Below, piece after piece: positions 44,220-53,307 of a stretch of DNA of 64,000 nucleotides. Location of the stretch: positions 4,531,414 through 4,595,413 of the forward strand of contig CP081098.1 of the NCBI GenBank assembly GCA_025141015.1, in the 5' to 3' direction. A program made the translations under genes and the position numbers. Source of the DNA: Rhodobacteraceae bacterium M382. GTDB lineage: Bacteria > Pseudomonadota > Alphaproteobacteria > Rhodobacterales > Rhodobacteraceae. Numbering within the stretch: the stretch's first letter is position 1; each line of letters opens with the position of its first letter. Below the pieces are notes generated by a model, which was not told where the DNA came from, did not search any database, and saw only the letters and a program-made list of their open reading frames with translations.

Positions 44220-45884
44220 ATGTCCACCTCTCCCTCTTATGATTTCATCATTGTCGGCGCCGGATCAGCGGGCTGTGTTCTGGCCGACAAACTCACCCGA
44301 TGTGGCCGTCACAAGGTGCTGCTGATCGAAGCAGGCGGCACAGATCGCCGGTTCTGGATCAAGGTGCCGCTGGGCTATGGGTTCACCTTTTCCGACCCTG
44401 CGGTGAACTGGCGCTATGACGCCGAACCCGATCCTGGTCTGGACGGGCGTCCCGCCTATTGGCCCCGGGGCCGGGTGCTGGGCGGGTCCAGCTCGATCAA
44501 CGCCATGGCCTATGTGCGCGGGTTGCCGCATGATTTCGACGATTGGGACACCGCCGGGGCCACCGGCTGGGGCTGGGACACCGTCCGCCAGACGTTTGAC
44601 GCTCTCGAAAGCAATGACGAATACGATGCACACGGGCGTTGGCATCGTCGCGGCGATGGCCCGGTGCGGGTTACGGACATGCGCGACCACATGCACCCGT
44701 TCACCCGCCATTTCCTGTCCGCCGCCCAGGACATGGGATGGCCCGCCATGGACGATATGAACGCCGCCCCCGCGACCCCGTCCAACACCCCCCCGGGCGA
44801 AGGGTTGGCCCATGTGCGCAGCACCGTCAAAAACGGGATGCGCTGGTCTTCGGCCGATGCGTTCCTGCGCCCGGCCAGATCACGCCCCAACCTGACGATC
44901 GTCAGCAACGCCCATGTGGAAAACATCGTCATTGAAAACGGCGCTGCCACAGGCGTGCGCTATCGTCGGGGCCAACAGAAACACCACGCCCGCGCCCAGC
45001 GCGAAGTCCTCCTCAGCGCCGGGGCGGTCAACTCACCACAGCTGTTGCAGCTTTCGGGCATCGGGCCCGCCGCCGTGTTGCAACGCCATGGAATTGCGGT
45101 GCACAACGACCTGTCCCAGGTCGGTCAGGGGTTGCAGGATCATCTGGCGGTGTCGCATTTCTTTTGGGCCAACGAACCCACGCTGAACGCCAAACTGGGC
45201 CATTGGCTGGGCCAGATGCGGGCCGGGCTGACATACATCCTGACCCGACGCGGTCCGCTGGCGGTTCCGGTCAACCAATGCAGCGGCTTTGCCCGCACGG
45301 CCGGTGCCGATCAGCCCGATGTACAGGTCTATTGCAACCCGGCCTCCTATTCGACACAGGCCAGCGGCAAACCTCAGATCGACCGCGACAACGGGTTCCT
45401 GTTGTGCGTGCAACCCTGCCGCCCGACCAGCCGGGGCGACATCACCATCCGCTCGGCCAACCCCAACGACGCCCCGCTGATCCACCCCAATTCGCTGTCG
45501 ACCCCCGAAGACCGCGCCACCGTCCTCCGTGCCAGCCACCTGTTGCAATCGCTGGCCCAAACCCCGGCGATCACCCGCGTCACCCGCGAACGCCGCGAAC
45601 CGGATATCATGACGATGGACGACGACGCGCTGTTGGAAAACTTCCGCATCCGCGCGGGCACGGTGTTTCACCCCACCTGCACCTGCCGCATGGGCACGGA
45701 TGCCACCAATTCGGTGTTGGATGCGCGCCTGCGGGTGCATGGCACACGCGGGCTGCGGGTGGTTGATGCCTCGGCCTTTCCCAATATCACCTCGGGCAAC
45801 ACCAATGCCCCCACCATGATGCTGGCCGCCCGTGCCGCTGACCTCATCCTTATGGATCAAACCGACAACAGGACCTCCCCATGA
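44220..45884 (+). CDS. GMC-family FAD oxidoreductase (choline dehydrogenase-like)
   Basis: A 554-residue flavoenzyme. The FAD-binding glycine motif VGAGSAG is at residues 12-18. The PROSITE-type GMC segments PRGRVLGGSSSINAMAYVRG and the second signature in GAVNSPQLLQLSGIGP are clear. The catalytic histidine region is HPTCTCRMG and the C-terminal Asn region NITSGNTNAPTMMLA. GMC enzymes oxidise alcohols; the actual substrate is unknown. Its stop overlaps the next start as ATGA, so it works with the enolase-superfamily enzyme, probably in catabolism of a polyol or sugar acid. No signal peptide. Confidence 0.92.
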   Translation: MSTSPSYDFIIVGAGSAGCVLADKLTRCGRHKVLLIEAGGTDRRFWIKVPLGYGFTFSDPAVNWRYDAEPDPGLDGRPAYWPRGRVLGGSSSINAMAYVRGLPHDFDDWDTAGATGWGWDTVRQTFDALESNDEYDAHGRWHRRGDGPVRVTDMRDHMHPFTRHFLSAAQDMGWPAMDDMNAAPATPSNTPPGEGLAHVRSTVKNGMRWSSADAFLRPARSRPNLTIVSNAHVENIVIENGAATGVRYRRGQQKHHARAQREVLLSAGAVNSPQLLQLSGIGPAAVLQRHGIAVHNDLSQVGQGLQDHLAVSHFFWANEPTLNAKLGHWLGQMRAGLTYILTRRGPLAVPVNQCSGFARTAGADQPDVQVYCNPASYSTQASGKPQIDRDNGFLLCVQPCRPTSRGDITIRSANPNDAPLIHPNSLSTPEDRATVLRASHLLQSLAQTPAITRVTRERREPDIMTMDDDALLENFRIRAGTVFHPTCTCRMGTDATNSVLDARLRVHGTRGLRVVDASAFPNITSGNTNAPTMMLAARAADLILMDQTDNRTSP

Positions 45885-47089
45885 AACTCGACAAGATCGA
45901 AACCTTTGTCTTTGGCAACCCGCCGCCGCGCCACGGCGGGCGCTATTTCATCTTTGTCCGGCTCACCACCGCCTGTGGCATCACCGGGGTGGGCGAGATT
46001 TACAACGCCACCTTTGGCCCGGATCTGTGCTGTGCCATGGCGCGCGACATGTTCGGCCGCCAATTCCACAACGAAAACCCACATCACATCGAAAAACTCT
46101 GGCGCCGATCCTATGGCGCGGGCTATACGCTGCGCCCCGATGTGACGGTGATGGGGGTGCTCAGCGGGTTGGAAATGGCCTGTTGGGACATCATCGGCAA
46201 GGCCGCCGGTCAACCGGTGTACGAATTGATGGGCGGCAAGGTCCACGACCGTCTGCGCAGCTATACCTATTTGTATCCCGAAGACGGCGACGTTTACCCC
46301 GACCCAGACACGCCCAACGTCTACAACGATCCTGACATCGCCGCCCAGGTCGCCCTGAAACGGGTCGAACAGGGGTTCACCGCGGTCAAATTCGACCCCG
46401 CCGGCCCCTATACGATCTATGACGGCCACCAACCCCGGCTCGAAGATCTGGAACGCTCCGAAGCTTTTGTCAAAACCATTCGCGCTGCCGTCGGCACCCG
46501 CGCCGATCTGCTGTTCGGCACCCATGGGCAATTCACCGTCTCGGGCGCCAAACGCATGGCACGCCGTCTGGAACCCTATGAACCGCTGTGGTTCGAAGAG
46601 CCCACAACTCCGGAAAACCCCGCCGATATGGCCGAAGTCGCCCGCTTTACCTCGGTGCCGATTTCCACCGGCGAACGGCTCTGCACCAAACATGAATTCG
46701 CCCGGGTTCTCGAGGCCGGAGCCGCTTCGATCCTGCAACTGGATCTGGGCCGGGTCGGGGGCCTGCTCGAGGCCAAGAAGATCGCCGCCATGGCCGAAAC
46801 CCGACAGGCCCAACTGGCCCCGCATCTCTATTGCGGGCCCGTCGTGGCCGCTGCCAATATCCAGATTTCAACCTGTTCCCCGAACTTCCTGATTCTGGAA
46901 AGCATCGGCACCTTTGACGGCCCCTACATGTCCTGCCTGAAATCCACGATCACCTGGGAAGACGGCTATGTCATCCCGTCGACCGAACCGGGTCTGGGGG
47001 TCGAACTGAACGACGACGTCATCGCCGCCAATCCCTATACCGGGACGGATCTGCATCTGGACATGGTGCGCGACCCGATTGCTCCGTAA
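45881..47089 (+). CDS. Enolase superfamily dehydratase/racemase (mandelate racemase/muconate lactonising family)
   Basis: A 402-residue Mg-dependent enzyme. The N-terminal capping domain is residues 1-120. The barrel holds KFDPAGP, a metal ligand region in LLFGTHGQF, the glutamate in WFEEPTTPEN, the glutamate in ISTGERL and the C-terminal APHLYCGPVVAAA histidine. The H-G-Q pattern suggests the sugar-acid dehydratase-like branch, but the substrate is not assigned. It is translationally coupled to the GMC oxidoreductase. A hairpin terminator follows. Confidence 0.88.
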   Translation: MKLDKIETFVFGNPPPRHGGRYFIFVRLTTACGITGVGEIYNATFGPDLCCAMARDMFGRQFHNENPHHIEKLWRRSYGAGYTLRPDVTVMGVLSGLEMACWDIIGKAAGQPVYELMGGKVHDRLRSYTYLYPEDGDVYPDPDTPNVYNDPDIAAQVALKRVEQGFTAVKFDPAGPYTIYDGHQPRLEDLERSEAFVKTIRAAVGTRADLLFGTHGQFTVSGAKRMARRLEPYEPLWFEEPTTPENPADMAEVARFTSVPISTGERLCTKHEFARVLEAGAASILQLDLGRVGGLLEAKKIAAMAETRQAQLAPHLYCGPVVAAANIQISTCSPNFLILESIGTFDGPYMSCLKSTITWEDGYVIPSTEPGLGVELNDDVIAANPYTGTDLHLDMVRDPIAP

Positions 47090-47108
47090 CACCGACCCAA
47101 ACGCAAAC

Positions 47109-47128
47109 AACCGCCCCTTGGGGCGGTT
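47109..47128. terminator. Hairpin terminator between the enolase-superfamily gene and ialB-like gene
   Basis: AACCGCCCC-TT-GGGGCGGTT is a perfect 9-bp inverted repeat located between convergent genes. The flanking A/T pairs serve either strand, but the T-run is short. Confidence 0.65.
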
Positions 47129-47157
47129 GGCACAACGCGGGGTCTCGATCGGGTGGA

Positions 47158-47688
47158 TCAGCCGCCGCAGCGTTTGGACGCGTCGTCCACTGCCGCGGTA
47201 AAGCCCAACAGCGAAAATGTATCCTGGGTCTGTGTGCCCCGGGCGGACCGCGCGGTCAGCGTTGCCTGGGCTCCGCGTTTCATCGACGCGATGATTTTGG
47301 AATCATCCGCCTTGGTCGCAGGCCAGGCCCATTCCCCTTCGGTGAACAGTTCATATTCGTCGTCACCGATCGCCATGTTGACGGTCGATCCCGGCGCAAA
47401 CGGATATCCGCCGGTAAAGGTCACCTGACCTTTGACCCCGGCACCGGGCCGGTAGAACACGAACAGCAACACGTCGCTGCGCCGTACGGCAACCACACGG
47501 CCACCACGGGTGTTCACGGTTTCCTTGGGGGCCGAAACGCTCCAGCATTCGGTGGGGTTGTCCTCAACGAACACACTCCAGTCCGTCTTGGCGGCGACCC
47601 GGTTGGTGCTTTGATCCTGTGCGGATGCGATAGTGGCCATCCCGGCCAAACACAGGCCCGCGGCTATGCGGGCGAGTAGCGATGCCAT
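47158..47688 (-). CDS. Invasion-associated locus B (IalB) family exported protein
   Basis: A 176-residue protein with signal peptide MASLLARIAAGLCLAGMATIASA. The IalB fold pattern is present: DWSVFVEDNPTECWSVSAP, VAVRRSDVLLFVFYRPG, VTFTGGYPFAPGS, a methionine-bearing strand, and KRGAQATLTARSARGTQTQDTFSLLGFTAAVDD followed by a near-terminal cysteine. Two cysteines probably form a disulfide. IalB proteins are periplasmic and common in non-pathogenic alphaproteobacteria; no virulence role is implied. GGAGTC precedes the ATG at 47688. Confidence 0.88.
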   Translation of the reverse strand: MASLLARIAAGLCLAGMATIASAQDQSTNRVAAKTDWSVFVEDNPTECWSVSAPKETVNTRGGRVVAVRRSDVLLFVFYRPGAGVKGQVTFTGGYPFAPGSTVNMAIGDDEYELFTEGEWAWPATKADDSKIIASMKRGAQATLTARSARGTQTQDTFSLLGFTAAVDDASKRCGG

Positions 47689-47859
47689 TTGTCCAGACTC
47701 CAGACTGTCCTTAACCTCAATCTTCAGAAGCGCGCGCAGCGTTGCCTTCGCCGTCTCTCTTGTCGCACTCCGTCGCTTGCCGACACAACCACACTAACTT
47801 AGTTTGCGCCATGTGCGAAAGAGCGATTGGCAGGATTTCGCCAAGAAGTGAGGCAAAAC

Positions 47860-48870
47860 ATGACCCAAAATGTCCCGCAACCGGTTCCAATGGCCGAAAT
47901 CTGGCGTGGCCCCTTTCTGGAAAGCGTGCATTCCGGCCACGCGGTGATCTGTGATGACACCGGCCAAATCGTGCGATCCTGGGGAAATCCGGACGCGCTG
48001 ATCTATCCGCGCTCCTCGGCCAAGATGATTCAGGCCCTGCCATTGGTGACCTCGGGGGCGGCGGACAAATACGGTTTGACCAGCGAACAGCTGGCGCTGG
48101 CTTGTGCCTCGCACAATGGCGCGGCCATTCACACCACCCGCGTCAGCGCCTGGCTGGATCAGCTGGGGCTGGGGGATGACGACTTTCGCTGTGGTCCCCA
48201 GGACCCCGATGATCCAGACGCCCATCGCCACCTGATCAAAACCGATCAAAGCCCCTGCCAGATGCACAACAACTGCTCGGGCAAACACGCCGGGTTCCTC
48301 ACGCTGACCCAACACATGGGGGCCGGTCCTGAATATATTGCCATGGATCACCCGGTCCAACAGGCCGCCCTGACCGCCTTCGAGGAAACAACCGGCATGG
48401 ACAGCCCCGGTTTTGGCTTTGACGGCTGTTCAGCCCCCAATTTTGCCACAACTGTCACCGGGCTGGCCCGTTCAATGGCGTGGTTTGCCTCGGCCGCCGA
48501 TCGCTCTGACCGCGCCTCGGCCGCCGCGCAATCCCTTGCCGCGGCCATGATGAAACACCCCGACCTTGTCGCGGGCGAAGGCCGCGCCTGCACCAATCTG
48601 ATGCGCGCCATGGACGGGCGCGTGGCGATCAAGACCGGTGCCGAAGCCGTGTTCATCGCCATCATCCCCGAAAAACGCATGGGCGTCGCGGTCAAGATCA
48701 TCGACGGGGCCACCCGCGCCAGCGAATGCGCCATTGTCACGATTCTGGTCGGCCTGGGGGTGCTGGATCCCAATCACCCGGCGGCGCAGCAATACATGTC
48801 CCCACCGATCCTGAACCGGCGCGGTGTGACCTGTGGCGCGATCCGTCCCGGCGCGGCGCTCACGGCCTGA
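47860..48870 (+). CDS. Asparaginase, Rhizobium etli AnsA type (PF06089)
   Basis: A 336-residue enzyme of the asparaginase II family hydrolysing L-asparagine to aspartate and ammonia. The ATG at 47860 has GAGG 7 bases upstream; a TTG at 47827 is less likely. The serine-lysine pair of this family is in RSSAKMIQALP (S52-x-x-K55). Further active-site segments are CASHNGA, MHNNCSGKHAGFL and FDGCSAPNF, whose Cys and Lys residues bind zinc in the R. etli enzyme. It has no relation to the E. coli-type fold. Confidence 0.92.
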   Translation: MTQNVPQPVPMAEIWRGPFLESVHSGHAVICDDTGQIVRSWGNPDALIYPRSSAKMIQALPLVTSGAADKYGLTSEQLALACASHNGAAIHTTRVSAWLDQLGLGDDDFRCGPQDPDDPDAHRHLIKTDQSPCQMHNNCSGKHAGFLTLTQHMGAGPEYIAMDHPVQQAALTAFEETTGMDSPGFGFDGCSAPNFATTVTGLARSMAWFASAADRSDRASAAAQSLAAAMMKHPDLVAGEGRACTNLMRAMDGRVAIKTGAEAVFIAIIPEKRMGVAVKIIDGATRASECAIVTILVGLGVLDPNHPAAQQYMSPPILNRRGVTCGAIRPGAALTA

Positions 48871-48888
48871 CGCCGACGCGCTCCCGCT

Positions 48889-49263
48889 TCAGGCTGGTTG
48901 TTTTGCCGACCGCAGGACAATCAGCCCGAACACCAACATCGACGCCACGATGATCAGCGACCCACCCTTGGCCAGGGCTTCGGTCTGCCCCCGTATGGCC
49001 ATGGCGATGCCGGGAATGCTGACCACCAGCGATGCCAGCACCAGCGCAAAATGCAGCTTGGCCAACCCGCTGTCCGCAGCGCGCGGCATCAGGTGGTAAT
49101 AAAACGCATAGATCGCACAGCTGACCCATCCCAGCAGGTTCAAATGCCCATGCGCCGGGGACAACGTGTGGTCCTGGCTGGCCGCCATCTGAATGCCCCA
49201 CGCCATGCCCATCAATGCGGTGATCACCGCCAGCGCCATGAATACCAATGCAATACCTTTCAT
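48889..49263 (-). CDS. Small polytopic membrane protein, heme-copper-oxidase-subunit-like
   Basis: A 124-residue protein with four hydrophobic segments. GGGAGGGACGG precedes the ATG at 49263. The segment AHGHLNLLGWVSCAIYAFYYHLMPRA, between helices 1 and 3, resembles part of cytochrome cbb3/heme-copper oxidase subunit I, where such histidines bind heme, but the protein is far too short to be an oxidase. Function is unknown. It is divergent from a LysR gene across 106 bp and so is its most likely target. Confidence 0.75.
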   Translation of the reverse strand: MKGIALVFMALAVITALMGMAWGIQMAASQDHTLSPAHGHLNLLGWVSCAIYAFYYHLMPRAADSGLAKLHFALVLASLVVSIPGIAMAIRGQTEALAKGGSLIIVASMLVFGLIVLRSAKQPA

Positions 49264-49349
49264 CCGTCCCTCCCATTCCGCCAGAGCTTTGATGCTCTTC
49301 TGGGTCAGTAGTTTGGGGATAGAAATGAAATATGGAAAATAGATAGATC

Positions 49350-49360
49350 TGATAGTATCA
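49350..49360. promoter_or_regulatory. Palindrome in the divergent region upstream of a LysR gene
   Basis: TGATAGTATCA is a perfect 11-bp palindrome, ending 9 bp before the LysR start codon, in an A+T-rich stretch between the small membrane protein gene and the LysR gene. It is a candidate binding site for autoregulation. Confidence 0.45.
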
Positions 49361-49369
49361 ATTTACAGT

Positions 49370-50305
49370 ATGAATTTCAGATCCTTCGATCTCAATCTCT
49401 TGCGGGTGTTCGACGCCCTGCTGGAAACCAATTCCACCACATTGGCCGGACAGAAAATCGGCCTGTCGCAACCCGCCGTTTCGGCGGCTCTGGCACGTCT
49501 CAGACATGCGCTGCAGGATCCGCTGTTCATCCGTCAGGGCCGCCAATTGGTACCGACCGATCTGGCCACTTCGCTGCGCGATCCCCTGCGTGATGTTCTG
49601 GCACAGACCGAAATGCTGTTGGCCCCCCGCGACACCTATGACCCGGCCCGCTCGGCCGAAGACTTCAAGATCTCGGGCAGCGATTTTTTTGCCGAAATGC
49701 TGCTGCCGCAATTGGCGCGCCACCTGTCCGAACACGCCCCCGGAATGCGGATCCAGATGGTCGATGTGGTTCCGGACCGTTTCACCGATGCCATAGACCA
49801 CCACAATGTCGACATCGCCCTGGTCCCGGATACGCAATTTCCCGACTGGATCGAAACACGCCCGCTGTTCCGGTCCGAGTTTCGGGTGATTGCGCGCCGC
49901 GGCCACCCACAACTGTCCGCCACATCAGAGTCCCATATGTCGCTGGACCAATTTTGTGACCTGACCCACATCCTGTTCTCACCCGAAGGGGATTTTGCCG
50001 GATTGGGTGATGATGCGCTGACCGCCATCGGGCGCAGCCGTCAGGTGGTCATGACAATGCCGACCTTCGCGGGAATCTGCACCTCTGTGGCCCAAAGCGA
50101 CCTGATCGCCATGATCCCACAGCAACTGGCCGACCGGCTGGCCCCCCAGATCGGGCTGCACGTGTTTCACCCGCCAATGCCTATGCCTGCGGCGCACATC
50201 GTGATGATCTGGAACAAACGCTCGACAAACACGCCCGGTCACCGCTGGCTACGGGACCAGATCGCCCATCTTCTGACCCCGCTCGACGCCCGTGACGCCC
50301 GATAG
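49370..50305 (+). CDS. LysR-family transcriptional regulator (NodD/PcpR-like group)
   Basis: A 311-residue regulator starting MNFRSFDLNLLRVFDALLETNS at the ATG at 49370. The FDLNLLRVFDALL opening, the helix-turn-helix GQKIGLSQPAVSAALARLRHALQDPLFIRQG and the DRFTDAI..D.ALVPD effector-domain stretch mark the NodD-like subgroup. The effector is unknown. It is divergent from the small membrane protein gene and followed after 66 bp by a phosphatase gene on the same strand. Confidence 0.9.
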   Translation: MNFRSFDLNLLRVFDALLETNSTTLAGQKIGLSQPAVSAALARLRHALQDPLFIRQGRQLVPTDLATSLRDPLRDVLAQTEMLLAPRDTYDPARSAEDFKISGSDFFAEMLLPQLARHLSEHAPGMRIQMVDVVPDRFTDAIDHHNVDIALVPDTQFPDWIETRPLFRSEFRVIARRGHPQLSATSESHMSLDQFCDLTHILFSPEGDFAGLGDDALTAIGRSRQVVMTMPTFAGICTSVAQSDLIAMIPQQLADRLAPQIGLHVFHPPMPMPAAHIVMIWNKRSTNTPGHRWLRDQIAHLLTPLDARDAR

Positions 50306-50371
50306 CGCCCATACCCCTTTTCATGACCGCACCGCTGGGGCATCAAGGGCGCAGATCAGACCGGAGCCCCC

Positions 50372-51100
50372 ATGACACGCCCAATCTATGCAATCGGAGA
50401 CATCCACGGACAGCGCGACATGCTGGACACCGCCCTGGCCCGGATCGAAACGGATGGCGGCCCGGACGCCCGGGTCGTGTTTCTGGGCGATTACACGGAT
50501 CGCGGACCGGACAGCCGCGGTGTGATTGACCGCCTGATCCAGGGCCAACAGGAGGGGCGCGACTGGACCATGCTGTTGGGCAACCACGACCGCATGTTTT
50601 CCATGTTCGTCGAAGAGTATCCGCGCAATGATTCCCAATTGCTGGTGGGCTATCACTGGTTGCATGATCGGCTGGGTGGTGTTGAAACCCTGGCCTCTTA
50701 TGGGGTGCCGGTCCGGGACGGCGACAGGATCTTTCAGATCCACGCCCAGGCCCGCGCCGCCGTGCCCCGCGCCCATGTCGATTTCCTGAACAGCCTGAAA
50801 CCCTATCACCAGGACGGCGAGCTGCTGTTTGTCCATGCCGGCATTCGCCCGGGCATCGCGCTGGCAGATCAAACCGAAGATGACCTGATCTGGATCCGTC
50901 ACGATTTTCTAAACGACCAGACGGTGCACCCCTGGCTGGTCGTACACGGGCACACCCCCGCCAAACAGGCCGAGCACCGGGGCAACCGCGTCAACCTGGA
51001 TCAGGGGGCTGGCTATGGCCACCCGCTGGCCTGCGCGGTCTTCGAAGGGCGCAGCTGTGCCCTGTTGACGGACCACGGCCGCGTCCCGCTCCTGCCCTGA
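50372..51100 (+). CDS. PPP-type serine/threonine phosphatase-like metallophosphoesterase
   Basis: A 242-residue calcineurin-like enzyme. Metal-binding motifs are in order: GDIHGQ (residues 9-14), GDYTDRGPDS and GNHD, then VHAG and VVHGHTP near the C-terminus. This matches bacterial PrpA/PPP phosphatases that act on phosphoproteins or, in some relatives, on diadenosine tetraphosphate. GGAG precedes the ATG at 50372. It is a cytoplasmic protein. Confidence 0.92.
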   Translation: MTRPIYAIGDIHGQRDMLDTALARIETDGGPDARVVFLGDYTDRGPDSRGVIDRLIQGQQEGRDWTMLLGNHDRMFSMFVEEYPRNDSQLLVGYHWLHDRLGGVETLASYGVPVRDGDRIFQIHAQARAAVPRAHVDFLNSLKPYHQDGELLFVHAGIRPGIALADQTEDDLIWIRHDFLNDQTVHPWLVVHGHTPAKQAEHRGNRVNLDQGAGYGHPLACAVFEGRSCALLTDHGRVPLLP

Positions 51101-51213
51101 ACGCCCGCCTCTAGGACACCGTGGCGCTCCCGCCCCTTTGTCGTGTGCTGACGCACCCTCAAAGCGTTGGGCCGGGCAGTGCTGCGCACTGCGGGCATAC
51201 GGCCAACTCAGGT

Positions 51214-52170
51214 CTAACCCCACAGATCCGTGGACAGATACTTCAACCCGCTGTCACAGATGACGACCCCGACAACGCCGCCCCTTTGCGGCCCCGCCAA
51301 CAGATCCAGCGCGGCCGCCACATTGGCCCCGGCGGAAAACCCGGCAAAGATCCCTTCTTCCCGCGCCAGGGCCCGCGTGGCCTGTCGCGCCTGTTCGCCG
51401 GACACCTGCAGGAATCCATCTGCCTGCACGCCCTGCAACAGCGACAGATCAGGCATTGCATACCCCCCACCCTGAATCGGATGTCCCGGTGCCTGCGCCG
51501 CCGCCCCGGACAATACCGCAGCCCCCTGCGGCTCGACCAGATACCCCCGGATCCCCGGATCCCGCGCGCGCAGCGCTCGGATCGTCCCGGCAAAGGTTCC
51601 CCCTGACCCGGCAAAATCCGCAAATGCGGTCAGGCTTTCGTCGGAATCGGCCCACAACTCGGGCCCGGTGGTGGCAAAATGTGCCGCCGCATTCCCGGAG
51701 CGTTCGAATTGATCCGCGCGGAACGCATCCCTGTCAGCGGCAACCTGGCGCGCGACACGATCCACTTCGGCCAGATCCGCGCCCGAAACCTCGCCCGGGA
51801 CCGACCCGGCCACCTGATCCACCAGAACAACCTCGGCCCCCAACGCCGCCATCATCCGCGCGCGTTCCACAGAATTGCCCCGGCTCATCACCGCGACAAA
51901 GGGATAGCCCCTGATCCCACAGACAATGGCCAGACCGGTGCCCATATTGCCACTGGTCAGCTCGACCACCGTCTGGCCCGGACGCAACGCTCCGCTGGCC
52001 TCGGCCTCCTCAATGATACCCTTGGCCGCGCGATCCTTTTTGGAAAACCCCGGATTCAGATAATCCAGCTTGGCCAGAATGCGCCCCTCCAGCCCCCGCG
52101 CCCGGACCATCCTGTCCAGCCAGACCGACGGTGTGCCCCCGATCACGTCCAATATCGACCTTGCCGCCAT
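51214..52170 (-). CDS. Cysteine synthase family PLP-dependent enzyme
   Basis: A 318-residue fold-type II PLP enzyme from the ATG at 52170 (MAARSILDVIGGTPSVWLDR), preceded by AGGAACAGG. The PLP lysine is in NPGFSKKDRAAKGII and the substrate loop ELTSGNMGTGLA corresponds to the TSGNT motif. The PLP phosphate loop is AGSGGTFAGT. Variation from canonical CysK (GNM for GNT) leaves open whether it is cysteine synthase or a related beta-replacing enzyme. It lies downstream of the tdh terminator-like element, which also supplies its ribosome binding site. Confidence 0.85.
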   Translation of the reverse strand: MAARSILDVIGGTPSVWLDRMVRARGLEGRILAKLDYLNPGFSKKDRAAKGIIEEAEASGALRPGQTVVELTSGNMGTGLAIVCGIRGYPFVAVMSRGNSVERARMMAALGAEVVLVDQVAGSVPGEVSGADLAEVDRVARQVAADRDAFRADQFERSGNAAAHFATTGPELWADSDESLTAFADFAGSGGTFAGTIRALRARDPGIRGYLVEPQGAAVLSGAAAQAPGHPIQGGGYAMPDLSLLQGVQADGFLQVSGEQARQATRALAREEGIFAGFSAGANVAAALDLLAGPQRGGVVGVVICDSGLKYLSTDLWG

Positions 52171-52178
52171 GTGCCTGT

Positions 52179-52245
52179 TCCTGCTTCTTTCTGGTCCCAA
52201 ATACCTCGGGGTGAATGCCCCAACGGGGCAGAGGGGCAGCGCCCC
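52179..52245 (-). repeat. Intergenic hairpin element, locus D
   Basis: Read on the minus strand after tdh: hairpin 1 GGGGC-GCT-GCCCC (52233-52245), hairpin 2 TGCCCC-GTT-GGGGCA (52216-52230), then CACCCCGAGGTATTTGGG and CCAGAAAGAAGCAGGA. Its end merges with the ribosome binding site of the cysteine synthase-like gene. It is the only copy of the family in this window placed between co-directional genes. Confidence 0.75.
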
Positions 52246-52248
52246 TTC

Positions 52249-53307
52249 TTACCGCCAGTTCAGCACAACCTTGCCCGATCGCCCGGACTTCATCGCCGCA
52301 AACCCCTGCTCAAACGCATCCACACCAAACTGATGCGTGATCACTTTGCTGACGTCCAAACCGTTCTGCAACATGGCAATCATCTTGTACCAGGTTTCGA
52401 ACATTTCGCGCCCATAGACGCCTTTGAGCGTGATGGCCTTGAACACGATCCGGCTCCAATCCACCGGTGATTTCCCTGGCGGAATCCCCAACAAGGCGAT
52501 CTTGCCGCCCATCACCAATGCCTCGACCATCTGGTCCAACGCGGCCTGACTGCCCGACATCTCCAACCCGACGTCAAAACCCTCTTTCATGCCCAACTCG
52601 GCAATGACATCATTCAGGTCCTCGCGGGTCACATCAATCGCGCGCACCGTGGGCACCACATGCTGGGCCAATTGCAACCTGTCGGCATTGATGTCGGTGA
52701 TCGCCACATGTCGCGCGCCCGCGTGCCGGGCAACGGCGGCGGCCATGATCCCGATCGGGCCTGCCCCGGTGATCAGCACGTCTTCGCCCAGCAGATCAAA
52801 GGACAACGCCGTGTGCACCGCATTGCCCAGCGGGTCCAGAATGGCACCGATCTCGTCCGGGATGTCATCGGGCAACGGCACCACGTTGAACGCCGGCAGC
52901 TTCAGATACTCGGCAAAGGCCCCCTGTTCGTTCACCCCGATTCCCCGGGTGCCCGGATCCAGATGGAATTTGCCCGACCGCGCCTGACGGCTGTCATGCC
53001 CCACCAGATGCCCTTCGCCGGAACAGCGCTGACCGATCTGCAACCCGTCGACATCGCGCCCGATCTCGACGATTTCACCGGCAAACTCATGCCCGGTGAT
53101 CATCGGCACCGGCACCGTGGCCGACGCCCAATCGTCCCAGTTCCAGATATGGATGTCGGTGCCGCAAATCCCGGTCTTGTTGATGCGGATCAACACCTCG
53201 TCAGGCCCGATCTCGGGCACCGGCGCGCGCACCATCCACAACCCTTCCTGCGGGTGGGATTTCTCCAGCGCTTTCATGGTGTTCGGCCGTGCAACTGACT
53301 GGCTCAT
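52249..53307 (-). CDS. tdh: L-threonine 3-dehydrogenase
   Basis: NAD-dependent zinc alcohol dehydrogenase family enzyme converting L-threonine to 2-amino-3-ketobutyrate. It has 352 residues. Catalytic-zinc residues C48 (TGICGTD) and H73-E74 (GHEFAGE) are present, as is the nucleotide motif [11 protein letters not shown]. The loop that carries four structural-zinc cysteines in E. coli Tdh has lost them: residues 95-122 read from [19 protein letters not shown] to DPGTRG, with one cysteine only. The ATG at 53307 overlaps the kbl stop as ATGA, so kbl and tdh are co-translated. Confidence 0.95.
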   Translation of the reverse strand: MSQSVARPNTMKALEKSHPQEGLWMVRAPVPEIGPDEVLIRINKTGICGTDIHIWNWDDWASATVPVPMITGHEFAGEIVEIGRDVDGLQIGQRCSGEGHLVGHDSRQARSGKFHLDPGTRGIGVNEQGAFAEYLKLPAFNVVPLPDDIPDEIGAILDPLGNAVHTALSFDLLGEDVLITGAGPIGIMAAAVARHAGARHVAITDINADRLQLAQHVVPTVRAIDVTREDLNDVIAELGMKEGFDVGLEMSGSQAALDQMVEALVMGGKIALLGIPPGKSPVDWSRIVFKAITLKGVYGREMFETWYKMIAMLQNGLDVSKVITHQFGVDAFEQGFAAMKSGRSGKVVLNWR

